Shown: piece by piece, positions 43,560-51,728 of the stretch | How positions within the stretch are numbered: the stretch's first letter is position 1 | Layout of the letters: each line of letters starts with the position of its first letter | Assembly (NCBI RefSeq): GCF_018614075.1 | Contig: NZ_JAGGOZ010000064.1 | Span: forward strand, 50,576-114,575 | Length of the DNA: 64,000 nucleotides | Direction: 5' to 3' | DNA from: Streptomyces sp. ISL-94 | GTDB lineage: Bacteria > Actinomycetota > Actinomycetes > Streptomycetales > Streptomycetaceae | Made by a program: the position numbers and the translations under genes | Notes under the pieces: model-generated | The model's input: the letters and a program-made list of their open reading frames with translations, nothing else | The model's database searches: none | Told to the model about the DNA's origin: nothing

Positions 43560-44855
43560 ATGCCGGGATACGGTCATCAGGTGTATGAGCAAACCCCCGC
43601 AGCCCCCGCCGACTCCCCTTCCCCCCAGGGCCCGACCCTGTTCGACTGGGAGTTCGCGACCGATCCGTACCCGGCCTACGCATGGCTGCGCGAGCACTCC
43701 CCGGTGCACCGCACCAAGCTCCCCAGCGGGGTCGAGGCCTGGCTGGTGACCCGGTACGCCGACGCCCGCCAGGCCCTCGCCGACCAGCGGCTCAGCAAGA
43801 ATCCGGCGCACCACGCGGAGCCCGCGCACGCCAAGGGCAAGACGGGGATCCCGGGGGAGCGCAAGGCGGAGCTGATGACGCATCTGCTCAACATCGACCC
43901 GCCGGACCACACCCGGCTGCGGCGGCTGGTGTCCAAGGCGTTCACCCCGCGCCGGGTCGCCGAGTTCACCCCGAGGGTGCAGGCGCTCACCGACCACCTC
44001 ATCGAGCAGTTCGAGGAGAGGGGGGAAGCGGATCTCATCCACGAGTTCGCCTTCCCGCTCCCCATCTACGCCATCTGCGAGATGCTCGGCGTACCGCGCG
44101 AGGATCAGGACGACTTCCGCGACTGGGCGGGCATGATGATCCGGCACGGCGGCGGTCCGCGCGGCGGAGTCGCCCGCTCGGTCAAGCAGATGCGCACGTA
44201 CCTCGGGGAGCTCATCCACCGCAAAAGGGATGATCTGGGCGACGACCTGATCTCTGACCTGATCCGCGCGAGCGACCACGGGGACCACCTGACGGAGGGT
44301 GAGGCCACTGCCATGGCCTTCATCCTCCTCTTCGCCGGCTTCGAAACCACGGTCAATCTGATCGGAAATGGGCTGCATGCCCTCTTTATGAACCCGGATC
44401 AGCGCGAGCGCCTCCAGCTCTCGCTCGCCGCCGGGGAGAGCGGCCTGCTGGAGACCGGCATCGAGGAGCTGCTGCGCTACGACGGCCCCGTGGAGCTGGC
44501 CACGTGGCGGTTCGCCACCGAGCCGCTGGCCCTCGGCGGGCAGTCGATCGCGGCCGGAGAACCCGTCCTGGTCGTCCTCGCGGCCGCCGACCGGGACCCG
44601 GCCCGGTTCGCCGAGCCGGACACCCTCGACCTCGGGCGCACGGACAACCAGCACCTCGGATACGGGCACGGCATCCACTACTGCCTGGGCGCTCCGCTCG
44701 CGCGACTTGAAGGACAGGCGGCGCTTGCGACTTTGCTCACGCGTCTGCCCGATCTGGAACTCGCCGTTCCGCCGGAGGACCTGCGGTGGCGCGGCGGACT
44801 GATCATGCGTGGCCTGCGCACTCTCCCCGTGCGCTTCGCGCCCCGAAACATCTGA
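43560..44855 (+). CDS. cytochrome P450 (CYP107/CYP105-like monooxygenase)
   Basis: 431 residues, soluble. I-helix oxygen-binding segment FAGFETT (258-264), the ExxR pair in the K-helix region after LLRYDGPVE, and the haem loop GHGIHYCLGAPLARLE with Cys 375. ATG 43560 is chosen; upstream extension overlaps the divergent globin gene. No ferredoxin gene adjoins it, which is unusual enough to make the divergent globin-reductase a conceivable but unproven redox neighbour. Substrate unknown. Confidence 0.92.
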   Translation: MPGYGHQVYEQTPAAPADSPSPQGPTLFDWEFATDPYPAYAWLREHSPVHRTKLPSGVEAWLVTRYADARQALADQRLSKNPAHHAEPAHAKGKTGIPGERKAELMTHLLNIDPPDHTRLRRLVSKAFTPRRVAEFTPRVQALTDHLIEQFEERGEADLIHEFAFPLPIYAICEMLGVPREDQDDFRDWAGMMIRHGGGPRGGVARSVKQMRTYLGELIHRKRDDLGDDLISDLIRASDHGDHLTEGEATAMAFILLFAGFETTVNLIGNGLHALFMNPDQRERLQLSLAAGESGLLETGIEELLRYDGPVELATWRFATEPLALGGQSIAAGEPVLVVLAAADRDPARFAEPDTLDLGRTDNQHLGYGHGIHYCLGAPLARLEGQAALATLLTRLPDLELAVPPEDLRWRGGLIMRGLRTLPVRFAPRNI

Positions 44856-44890
44856 GCGCCGCCTGACCTGACGTCAGTTCCCTGCCGAAC

Positions 44891-44920
44891 TTGTGACATG
44901 CGTTCGAAGGCCGCTAGGTT
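44891..44920 (+). promoter_or_regulatory. promoter of the first rpf gene
   Basis: TTGTGA (44891-44896) and TAGGTT (44915-44920) are spaced by 18 bases, a strong HrdB-type promoter, leaving a leader of about 33 bases before the ATG at 44959. Confidence 0.6.
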
Positions 44921-44958
44921 CTGCCGTTACCCCGCCGTTATGCGAAAGGTGCAGCCTC

Positions 44959-46038
44959 ATGCTTCCCGGGAACGGCCGCCACAGACGCCCCCGCCAGATC
45001 CCCGCGATCGTCGTCACCGCCGGAGTCGCCGGCTCCGCGCTGGCCCTGCCGCTGTTCGCCGCCACCGGCGCGAGCGCGGCGGACACCTCCACGTGGGACA
45101 AGGTCGCCGAATGCGAGAGCGGCGGCTCGTGGAGCGCCAACTTCGGCAGCGGATCGTACGGCGGACTCCAGTTCACGCAGGAGGAGTGGCAGAGCGCCGG
45201 CGGGCTCGACTTCGCCGAGCGGGCCGACCTCGCGAGCCGGTCGCAGCAGATAGCCGTGGCCGAGCGGGTGCTGGCCTCGAAGGGGCCGCAGACGTGGTCG
45301 CTGTGCGCCGCGTCGGCCGGGCTGGACGCGCAGAGCCCCGCTGCGCAGGTGGACCCCGGTCTGCCCGGCGGCTCCCGCTCCGTCACCCCCTCGCCGTCCC
45401 GCCCCGACGACTCCGTGCCCGTCACCGGACAGGACCCCTCCACGGACTTCGGCGCTCCGACCCAGCCGGCCCCGAGCCCGTCCGAGAGCCCGTCGTTCAC
45501 GCTCCCCGACGGCCCCCTCGGCCCCTCCCTCGGACTGCCCGTCATGCCGTCGCCGGACGACCCCACCCCGGCCCCCGCGCTTCCGGTGGTCCCCGCGGAC
45601 CCGACCGCCCCTCCGGCGACCCCCGCCGACCCGACGGCCCCGGTGCTCCCGGGCGGCCCGACCACGGACCCGGTGGACCCCGCCGCCCCGCCGGTGGCCC
45701 CGGCCGACCCGACGGCGCCCGCGACCCCGGGTCTCACGACCGGCCCGACGGCCCCCGGCACCTCTGCCGGACCCACCGCCCCCGCGGACCCGTCCGCCGC
45801 CCCGGCCGGGGGCGGCGGCAAGCACCGCGGGGCGCCCGCCGCCGAGGCGCCCCTCACGCCTGACGCCGCGTCGGACCCCACGTACATCGTGCAGGCGGGC
45901 GACAGCCTGGCCGCCATCGCGGATGCCAAGGGGGTAAAGGGCGGCTGGAGCGCCATCTACCAGGCCAACGAGCAGGTCATCGGCCAGGATGCCAACCTGA
46001 TCAAGCCCGGCCAGAACCTGGATCTAACCTCGCAATAG
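44959..46038 (+). CDS. resuscitation-promoting factor with C-terminal LysM
   Basis: 359 residues, secreted muralytic protein. Signal peptide to ATGASA, then the Rpf fold (about 40-115): TWDKVAECESGGSWSANFG with the catalytic Glu, SYGGLQFTQEEW, and a C-terminal WSLC Cys. A Pro/Thr/Ala-rich spacer of about 170 residues follows, then a LysM (YIVQAGDSLAAIADAKGVKGGW...NLIKPGQNL in parts) for peptidoglycan binding. It would cut glycan strands during spore germination and growth. The start at ATG 44959 is set by the signal peptide. Precedes a second rpf gene that is controlled differently. Confidence 0.92.
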   Translation: MLPGNGRHRRPRQIPAIVVTAGVAGSALALPLFAATGASAADTSTWDKVAECESGGSWSANFGSGSYGGLQFTQEEWQSAGGLDFAERADLASRSQQIAVAERVLASKGPQTWSLCAASAGLDAQSPAAQVDPGLPGGSRSVTPSPSRPDDSVPVTGQDPSTDFGAPTQPAPSPSESPSFTLPDGPLGPSLGLPVMPSPDDPTPAPALPVVPADPTAPPATPADPTAPVLPGGPTTDPVDPAAPPVAPADPTAPATPGLTTGPTAPGTSAGPTAPADPSAAPAGGGGKHRGAPAAEAPLTPDAASDPTYIVQAGDSLAAIADAKGVKGGWSAIYQANEQVIGQDANLIKPGQNLDLTSQ

Positions 46039-46195
46039 GGGCACTTCGGGCACCCGCTAAGGCGTGTTTGTCGGTTTTCTGTAAGTGAGACATGTGTCTC
46101 TTCAGGTCAACTGGCGTGTCATGCCTCGGGGCTTCCGCAAACCCCGTCCTCACCTGCGCAAACGTGCGTACGACGAACGCAAGTAGGGGCGGTTT

Positions 46196-46227
46196 CCCCC
46201 CGATGTCGCTTGTTGAACATCGGGGGG
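46196..46227. promoter_or_regulatory. 10-bp inverted repeat overlapping the rpf -35 element
   Basis: CCCCCCGATG (46196-46205) pairs with CATCGGGGGG (46218-46227) across a 12-base spacer that contains most of the -35 hexamer. It could be an operator or, if transcribed from upstream, a terminator for the preceding rpf gene. Confidence 0.55.
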
Positions 46228-46242
46228 AGGCCTGTCTACCTT
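46213..46242 (+). promoter_or_regulatory. promoter of the riboswitch-rpf transcript
   Basis: TTGAAC (46213-46218) and TACCTT (46237-46242), 18-base spacing. Predicted start near 46249, about 24 bases before the riboswitch. Confidence 0.65.
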
Positions 46243-46272
46243 CTGAATCGCCCGCCACCGCGGGCTCCTTCG

Positions 46273-46477
46273 ACCGCATCGCCGAATCCTGCCGGCGGAC
46301 GGGGGGAACAGTCGTCGCGTCAAGCGCCGAAGGCAGGAGCGGGGGAACCAAGGTAGGCGCCGGGAGCGGCCGTTGAGAGACGGTCACGCCACCGGCTAGG
46401 GGTTAAGCCGTGCGCTAGGTCGCACGACCGGGCAACTCACTCGCCCGAACCCGACAGCTCACCTCGTAGGCGTCGGT
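46273..46477 (+). promoter_or_regulatory. ydaO-type (cyclic di-AMP) riboswitch
   Basis: Conserved ydaO features are visible in order: GCCGAATCCTGCC near the 5' end, GGGGGAACCAAGG (about 46340-46353), GGGGTTAAGCCG (about 46400-46412), then CGCCCGAACCCGACAGCTC and ACCTCGTAGGCG (about 46442-46472). P1 can form from ACCGCATCGCC (46273-46283) with GGCGTCGGT (46469-46477), ending directly against the ribosome site. In S. coelicolor this class controls rpfA, lowering expression when c-di-AMP is high. Confidence 0.9.
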
Positions 46478-46490
46478 GAGGAGAAACTCC

Positions 46491-47210
46491 ATGCTGCTTT
46501 CCGGCAAGGGCAAGCACCGCCGCGGTTCCAAGGCCGTCCGCATCGTCACGCTCGCCGGTGTCGCCGGTGTGGCCGTCGCCGCCCCCCTGATGGCCGCCGG
46601 CTCCGCCGGCGCCGCCACCGTTTCCGAATGGGACCGCGTCGCGCAGTGCGAGGCCGGCGGCAACTGGGCCATCAACACGGGCAACGGCTACTACGGCGGC
46701 CTGCAGTTCTCGTCCTCCACCTGGGCCGCGTACGGCGGCAAGGCGTACGCGGCGCAGGCCAACCAGGCCTCGAAGTCGCAGCAGATAGCCATCGCCGAGA
46801 AGGTCCTCAAGGGCCAGGGCAAGGGCGCCTGGCCGTCCTGCGGCGTCGGCCTGTCCAACTCCTCGTACAACGGCGGCGCGGCCGAGACCCCCGCCAAGCC
46901 GAAGACCGAGTCGAAGAAGACCGAGCAGAAGGCCGCTCCGAAGACCGAGCAGAAGGCCGCTCCGAAGACCGAGCAGAAGGCCGCGCCCAAGGCCCCGCGC
47001 TCCGAGGCCCCGGCCGCCAGCCGCTCCGAGCGCGCCGAGGCCCCCAAGACGGGCAACGGCTCCTACGAGGTCACGTCCGGCGACACCCTGGGCACCATCG
47101 CCGAGGCCAACGGCGTCAAGGGCGGCTGGGAGAAGCTCTTCGAGCTGAACAAGGACATCGTCTCCGACGCCGACCTGATCTTCCCGGGCCAGAAGCTGAA
47201 GCTCAGCTGA
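46491..47210 (+). CDS. rpfA: resuscitation-promoting factor RpfA-like, with LysM
   Basis: 239 residues, secreted. Signal peptide ending GSAGA-A, Rpf catalytic domain (EWDRVAQCEAGGNWAINTG, YYGGLQFSSSTW, AIAEKVLKGQG, WPSCG), a Lys/Ala/Glu spacer containing three KTEQKAAP units (46917-46988) and a C-terminal LysM (YEVTSGDTLGTIAEANGVKGG). ATG 46491 follows GAGGAG; the upstream in-frame GTG at 46476 lies inside the riboswitch and is rejected. Expression should be controlled by the c-di-AMP riboswitch. The name rests on this riboswitch and the RpfA-like layout. Confidence 0.92.
   Translation: MLLSGKGKHRRGSKAVRIVTLAGVAGVAVAAPLMAAGSAGAATVSEWDRVAQCEAGGNWAINTGNGYYGGLQFSSSTWAAYGGKAYAAQANQASKSQQIAIAEKVLKGQGKGAWPSCGVGLSNSSYNGGAAETPAKPKTESKKTEQKAAPKTEQKAAPKTEQKAAPKAPRSEAPAASRSERAEAPKTGNGSYEVTSGDTLGTIAEANGVKGGWEKLFELNKDIVSDADLIFPGQKLKLS
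46917..46988 (+). repeat. three tandem 24-bp units in the rpfA spacer
   Basis: Units at 46917, 46941 and 46965 each encode KTEQKAAP; they are identical except at the last codons. In-frame length variation of the wall-spanning spacer is expected between strains. Confidence 0.85.
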
Positions 47211-47237
47211 ACACTGCGGCCATAGCCCCGCTCCCCA

Positions 47238-47271
47238 CCGCCCGGCGCGTGTCCCCCCACGCGCCGGGCGG
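47238..47271 (+). terminator. terminator after rpfA
   Basis: 14-bp perfect arms (47238-47251 and 47258-47271) with a 6-base loop, 27 bases after the stop. Confidence 0.8.
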
Positions 47272-47467
47272 CGGCGTGTGCCCCGGCAGATGACCCACGA
47301 TCAGGAGCCCTATGTCCGGGAAGAGGGGTATTCGGACCCTTTTTCGTCCCAGGACCCGGGCGGTCGGCGGGCCGAGTCGCCGGATCCGGTTAGGCTCTAG
47401 TCGGCAAGGCCGTCCCACGGCCTGACGCCACCGCACACCCAGCGTCACATCCCAGAAGGAGATGCTC

Positions 47468-48748
47468 GTGCCGTCCATCGACGTCGTCGTAGCCCGGGAA
47501 ATCCTGGACTCCCGAGGCAACCCCACGGTCGAGGTCGAGGTGGGCCTCGACGATGGCAGCACCGGCCGTGCTGCAGTTCCGTCCGGCGCCTCCACCGGTG
47601 CATTCGAGGCCATCGAGCTCCGTGACGGTGACCCCAACCGTTACTTCGGCAAGGGTGTCGAGAAGGCCGTCCTCGCCGTCATCGAGCAGATCGGGCCGGA
47701 GCTCGTCGGCTACGACGCCACCGAGCAGCGCCTGATCGACCAGGCCATGTTCGACCTGGACGCCACCGACAACAAGGGCTCGCTCGGCGCCAACGCCATC
47801 CTCGGCGTCTCCCTCGCCGTCGCGCACGCCGCGTCCGAGGCCTCCGACCTTCCGCTCTTCCGCTACCTCGGCGGTCCGAACGCGCACCTGCTGCCCGTTC
47901 CGATGATGAACATCCTCAACGGTGGGTCGCACGCCGACTCCAACGTCGACATCCAGGAGTTCATGATCGCCCCGATCGGCGCGGAGTCCTTCTCCGAGGC
48001 GCTGCGCTGGGGTGCCGAGGTCTACCACACCCTCAAGAAGGTCCTGCACACCAAGGGCCTCTCCACCGGCCTCGGTGACGAGGGCGGCTTCGCGCCGAAC
48101 CTGGAGTCCAACCGCGCCGCGCTCGACCTCATCGTCGAGGCCATCAAGCAGGCCGGCTACATCCCGGGCAAGGACGTCGCGCTCGCGCTCGACGTCGCCG
48201 CGTCCGAGTTCTACAAGGACGGCAAGTACGAGTTCGAGGGCCAGTCCCGCTCGGCCGCCGAGATGACCGACTACTACGCCGAGCTCGTCGAGGCGTACCC
48301 GCTGGTCTCCATCGAGGACCCGCTGTTCGAGGACGACTGGGCCGGCTGGAAGACCATCACCGACCGCCTGGGCGCCAAGGTCCAGATCGTCGGCGACGAC
48401 CTCTTCGTCACCAACCCGGAGCGCCTGGCCCGCGGCATCGAGGAGGGCTCCGCGAACGCCCTGCTCGTGAAGGTGAACCAGATCGGTTCGCTGACCGAGA
48501 CCCTGGACGCCGTCGAGATGGCCCAGCGCAACGGCTTCAAGTGCATGATGTCGCACCGTTCCGGCGAGACCGAGGACGTCACCATCGCCGACCTCGCCGT
48601 CGCCGTGAACTGCGGTCAGATCAAGACCGGCGCCCCGGCCCGCTCGGACCGCGTCGCCAAGTACAACCAGCTGCTGCGCATCGAGGAGATCCTCGACGAC
48701 GCCGCCGTGTACGCGGGCCGCAGCGCGTTCCCCCGCTTCAAGGGCTGA
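47468..48748 (+). CDS. eno: enolase
   Basis: 426 residues. Glycolytic enzyme converting 2-phosphoglycerate to PEP with two Mg2+, and often a degradosome partner. Motifs: SIDVVVAREILDSRGNPT, PSGASTGAFEAIELRD, MMNILNGGSHADSNVDIQEF, SIEDPLFEDDW, GDDLFVTN and the signature region LLVKVNQIGSLTET, then MMSHRSGETED. AAGGAG at 47456-47461 is 1 base from the ATG at 47462 but 6 from the GTG at 47468, so GTG is the start. It is the first gene of a probable eno-divIC-DUF501-ppx cluster. Confidence 0.97.
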   Translation: MPSIDVVVAREILDSRGNPTVEVEVGLDDGSTGRAAVPSGASTGAFEAIELRDGDPNRYFGKGVEKAVLAVIEQIGPELVGYDATEQRLIDQAMFDLDATDNKGSLGANAILGVSLAVAHAASEASDLPLFRYLGGPNAHLLPVPMMNILNGGSHADSNVDIQEFMIAPIGAESFSEALRWGAEVYHTLKKVLHTKGLSTGLGDEGGFAPNLESNRAALDLIVEAIKQAGYIPGKDVALALDVAASEFYKDGKYEFEGQSRSAAEMTDYYAELVEAYPLVSIEDPLFEDDWAGWKTITDRLGAKVQIVGDDLFVTNPERLARGIEEGSANALLVKVNQIGSLTETLDAVEMAQRNGFKCMMSHRSGETEDVTIADLAVAVNCGQIKTGAPARSDRVAKYNQLLRIEEILDDAAVYAGRSAFPRFKG

Positions 48749-48768
48749 GCCTTCGCCTAGCCTCCCTG

Positions 48769-48805
48769 CGTCCCCGCACTCGGTCCCGTACCGTGTGCGG
48801 GGACG
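48769..48805 (+). terminator. hairpin between eno and divIC
   Basis: 11-bp perfect arms (48769-48779 and 48795-48805). It probably ends or attenuates eno transcripts before divIC. Confidence 0.6.
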
Positions 48806-48840
48806 TAGTGCGTAGTGCGTACACAGGGGAGGCGGGATCA

Positions 48841-49329
48841 ATGGCCGGGAACCGGGATCGGTTCTCCACCTTCTCGACCGCGACCAGGCTCAAGCAGCTC
48901 GGCGAGCGGACCGCCGCCCACGTCTACCGCTCGCAGTCGCGCCGCCAGGTCCGCCGCAGCCGGCTCACCGGCCGCGCCGCGCTCCTGGTGCTCGTCCTCT
49001 GTACGCTGGTCGTCGCCCTCGCGTATCCGATGCGCCAGTACGTCTCCCAGCGCTCGGAGATCGCGGCGCAGCAGCGGGCCGCCGCCGCAGCGCGGGACCG
49101 CCTGGAACGGCTCCGCGACGAGAAGGCCCGCTGGCAGGACAACGCCTACGCGGAGCAGCAGGCGCGCAAGCACCTGCACTTCCTGCGTCCGGGGGAGACC
49201 GGCTACATCATGACCGACCCCGGGGCGCAGGGCCCCGAGCGGCACCGGACCGGCCAGGCCGGCTCCGACCGCCCTTGGTACTCCAACGTCTGGGACGGCG
49301 TCGACAAGGCCGACCGCCCGGGCGACTGA
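48841..49329 (+). CDS. divIC: septum formation initiator / DivIC (FtsB-like) division protein
   Basis: 162 residues, bitopic. A basic cytoplasmic N-terminus (SQSRRQVRRSRLTG), one membrane span ALLVLVLCTLVVALAYPM (about 46-63), then an extracytoplasmic coiled coil (AAQQRAAAAARDRLERLRDEK) and the conserved WQDNAYAEQQARKHLHFLRPGE stretch with the FtsB-type ending. It assembles with FtsL and FtsQ to support sporulation septa. The start ATG 48841 has GGAGGC upstream. Lies 39 bases past an eno-divIC hairpin. Confidence 0.9.
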   Translation: MAGNRDRFSTFSTATRLKQLGERTAAHVYRSQSRRQVRRSRLTGRAALLVLVLCTLVVALAYPMRQYVSQRSEIAAQQRAAAAARDRLERLRDEKARWQDNAYAEQQARKHLHFLRPGETGYIMTDPGAQGPERHRTGQAGSDRPWYSNVWDGVDKADRPGD

Positions 49330-49385
49330 CCCGTACCGCAGCACCGCAGCACCCATCCACGAGAACGAAGAGACTTCCTCCAGGC

Positions 49386-49925
49386 ATGCAGACGCCCCCG
49401 CCCCAGACCGACCGGACCGAGCCGACCGACGCGGACATCGAGGCGTTCGAGCAGCAGCTCGGCCGCCCGCCGCGCGGGCTGCGCGCCATCGCCCACCGCT
49501 GCCCCTGCGGTCAGCCGGACGTGGTGGAGACCGCCCCGCGGCTCCCCGACGGCACCCCCTTCCCGACGCTGTACTACCTGACGTGCCCGCGCGCGGCCTC
49601 CGCGATCGGCACGCTGGAGGCCAACGGGGTGATGAAGGACATGCAGGCACGCCTCGCCGAGGACCCCGAACTGGCCGCCGCCTACCAGGCCGCGCACGAG
49701 GACTACATCCGTCGCCGCGACGCCATCGAGGTGCTCCAGGGCTTCCCGAGCGCCGGCGGGATGCCGGACCGGGTGAAGTGCCTGCACGTGCTGGTCGGGC
49801 ACTCCCTGGCCGCGGGCCCGGGCGTGAACCCGTTCGGCGACGAGGCCCTGGCGATGCTGCCCGAGTGGTGGGCCAAGGGCGCCTGCGTCACCCCGTGCGC
49901 GGAGAAGAAGGAGTCCGAGGCGTGA
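49386..49925 (+). CDS. DUF501 protein
   Basis: 179 residues, cytoplasmic. Conserved actinobacterial family usually found between divIC and ppx, as here. Recognisable parts: ADIEAFEQQLGRPPRGLRAI, RCPCGQPDVVETAPRL, FPTLYYLTCPRA, MPDRVKCLHVLVGHSLAAGPG and NPFGDEAL. Several Cys residues (CPCG, TCPRA, KCLH, CVTPC) suggest metal binding, but no activity is known. Stop overlaps the ppx start by GTGA. Confidence 0.9.
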   Translation: MQTPPPQTDRTEPTDADIEAFEQQLGRPPRGLRAIAHRCPCGQPDVVETAPRLPDGTPFPTLYYLTCPRAASAIGTLEANGVMKDMQARLAEDPELAAAYQAAHEDYIRRRDAIEVLQGFPSAGGMPDRVKCLHVLVGHSLAAGPGVNPFGDEALAMLPEWWAKGACVTPCAEKKESEA

Positions 49926-50863
49926 CCCGGGTCGCCGGCATCGACTGCGGTACGAACTCCATCCGGCTGTTGGTCGCGGACTGCGACCCAGTCACCGGCG
50001 AGCTGGTCGAGCTCGACCGGCGGATGACCATCGTCCGGCTCGGCCAGGGCGTGGACAAGACCGGCCGCCTCGCCCCCGAGGCCCTGGAGCGCACCTTCGC
50101 CGCCTGCCGCGAGTACGCGGCGGTCATCAAGGAGCTCGGCGCGGAGCGGGTGCGCTTCGTGGCCACCTCCGCCTCGCGCGACGCCGAGAACCGGGACGAG
50201 TTCGTCCAGGGGGTCCTCGACATCCTGGGCGTCGAGCCCGAGGTGATCTCCGGCGACCAGGAGGCCGAGTTCTCCTTCACCGGCGCCACCAAGGAGCTCG
50301 TCGCGCACGACCACCTGGAGCGGCCGTTCCTGGTGGTGGACATCGGCGGCGGCTCGACGGAGTTCGTGGTCGGCGAGGAGCACGTGCGCGCCGCCCGCTC
50401 CGTGGACGTGGGATGCGTGCGGATGACCGAGCGCCACCTGGTCGTCGACGGGGTCGTCACCGACCCGCCCACCGAGGCGCAGGTCGCCGCCATACGGGCC
50501 GACATCGAGGCCGCGCTGGACCTGGCCGCCGAGACGGTCCCGCTGGCCGAGGCCCGCACCCTGGTGGGCCTGGCCGGTTCGGTGACCACGGTCGCCGCCA
50601 TCGCGCTCGGGCTGCAGGAGTACGACTGGTCGGCGATCCACCACTCCCGGATCTCCTACGACCAGGTCCGCGAGATCAGCGGGCGGATGCTGACGGCCAC
50701 GCACGCCGAGCGCGCGGCGATCCCCGTCATGCACCCGGGCCGGGTGGACGTGATCGGCGCCGGCGCGCTGGTCCTCCTGGCCGTCATGGAGCGGATCGGC
50801 GCCTCCGAAGTCGTCGTCTCGGAGCACGACATCCTGGACGGCATCGCCTGGTCCGCTGCCTGA
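49922..50863 (+). CDS. ppx: exopolyphosphatase / guanosine pentaphosphate phosphatase (Ppx/GppA)
   Basis: 313 residues, actin/Hsp70-type fold. Phosphate loops: VAGIDCGTNSIRLLVAD at the N-terminus and VVDIGGGSTEFVVG (about 139-152); also the ATSASRDAENRDEF region and LVGLAGSVTTVAAI. It removes terminal phosphate from polyphosphate and/or pppGpp. Short form without the extra C-terminal domains of E. coli Ppx. GTG 49922 is coupled to DUF501. Ends before a very strong terminator. Confidence 0.94.
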   Translation: MTRVAGIDCGTNSIRLLVADCDPVTGELVELDRRMTIVRLGQGVDKTGRLAPEALERTFAACREYAAVIKELGAERVRFVATSASRDAENRDEFVQGVLDILGVEPEVISGDQEAEFSFTGATKELVAHDHLERPFLVVDIGGGSTEFVVGEEHVRAARSVDVGCVRMTERHLVVDGVVTDPPTEAQVAAIRADIEAALDLAAETVPLAEARTLVGLAGSVTTVAAIALGLQEYDWSAIHHSRISYDQVREISGRMLTATHAERAAIPVMHPGRVDVIGAGALVLLAVMERIGASEVVVSEHDILDGIAWSAA

Positions 50864-50888
50864 ACGGCCAGTGACTGCATGAGCAGCA

Positions 50889-50933
50889 GAGCGGGCCGGC
50901 CCGGAGCATCCGCTGCTCCGGGCCGGCCCGCTC
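50889..50933. terminator. bidirectional hairpin terminator after ppx
   Basis: Perfect 20-bp arms (50889-50908 and 50914-50933), 5-base loop, between convergent ppx and the RsbW-like gene. Confidence 0.88.
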
Positions 50934-50940
50934 GTGCACG

Positions 50941-51489
50941 TCAGCGCGTGCCTTCGGCGCGCTCGGTGAAAAGGTCAGCCAGTACCTCGGCCATAGTCAC
51001 GGTCGGGCCGTTGTCGGCCAGGCCCGCTTCCGCCTCACGCGCGAGTGTCACCTGCCAATGCAACTCCGCCAAGACGGCTTTGCCCAGAGGGCGGTGGTCG
51101 ACGGACCATGCGGTGGCGAGGGCTTCGAGGATGAACAGGCCGCGGCCTCGTTGGCGTTCTGTGGACTCGGGCTTGCGCCGAGGATGTCGGCGGCACGGGT
51201 CGTGCACCTCGACACGAGTGCGTCCGGGCGCCGCGTCGATGACGACGCGTACGGAGTCGCCGGGCTCGGTGCCGTATCTGATGGCGTTGGTCACCAGCTC
51301 CGAGACGACGAGCGCAACATCGTCCAGGTGTTCCCTGGGGGTGTCCGGAACCTTATAGGTGACGCACTCGCGTGCCCAGGTGCGGGCAGCGTGTACGGAT
51401 TCAGGCGAGCTGGCGAGTACGAGCTGTGGGGGAGACCCGGCGGGCGGGCCATTTGGCGGATCTAACCTCTGCGGGGGCATGGTCGCCAT
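50941..51489 (-). CDS. RsbW-like ATP-binding (HATPase) regulatory protein
   Basis: 182 residues. Single GHKL-type domain: ARTWARECVTYKVPDTPREHL, N-box VVSELVTNAIRYG, D-box VEVHDPC and G-box RGRGLFILEALATAW. There is no phospho-acceptor His, so it is an anti-sigma-factor-like kinase or partner protein. ATG 51487-51489 has AAGGGA upstream; ATG 51480 is a second possibility. It is divergent from an XRE/DUF5753 regulator and DUF397 protein; these three families recur together in Streptomyces (whiJ/abaA-like loci). Confidence 0.88.
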   Translation of the reverse strand: MATMPPQRLDPPNGPPAGSPPQLVLASSPESVHAARTWARECVTYKVPDTPREHLDDVALVVSELVTNAIRYGTEPGDSVRVVIDAAPGRTRVEVHDPCRRHPRRKPESTERQRGRGLFILEALATAWSVDHRPLGKAVLAELHWQVTLAREAEAGLADNGPTVTMAEVLADLFTERAEGTR

Positions 51490-51580
51490 GCGAATCCCTT
51501 CGGGTGCATGCCTGAGCAGCGCGAAAGTGCGTCCTAGTCGGCATGAGCAGACGAGCTTCGTCGCTCTATGATGCTCCTCC

Positions 51581-51625
51581 AGCACTCTGTGCTGCAATCA
51601 ATTGCACCTAGTCGTGCAAAATTGC
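51581..51625. promoter_or_regulatory. cluster of TTGCA/TGCAA inverted repeats
   Basis: In the divergent gap: AGCAC-TCT-GTGCT (51581-51593), TGCAA-TCAA-TTGCA (51593-51606), TTGCAC-CTAGTC-GTGCAA (51602-51619) and a further TTGC at 51622. The overlapping array is AT-rich relative to its surroundings and is the likely operator of the XRE/DUF5753 protein. Confidence 0.6.
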
Positions 51626-51728
51626 GGATGCTCTCGCAAGGGGAGGGCGCCGGCTGGTGGTAGGTGGCAGTGGATCACGGCGCACGGCAGACTGTCGGCC
51701 GAGGCAAGTGAGCGGGGAGGGAAAGCGG

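Larger units (their letters stand above)
46039..46490 (+). other. long leader region of the second rpf gene
   Basis: 452 bases without an ORF of interest. From left: GAGAC-ATGT-GTCTC (46087-46100), a 10-bp inverted repeat over the -35 (46196-46227), a promoter (46213-46242), the ydaO-type riboswitch (46273-46477) and the ribosome site GAGGAG (46478-46483). Confidence 0.8.

Noticed and set aside
42251..44855. Biosynthetic gene cluster around the P450
   Set aside because: Neighbours are mazG, globin-reductase and rpf; no synthase, tailoring set or transporter is present.
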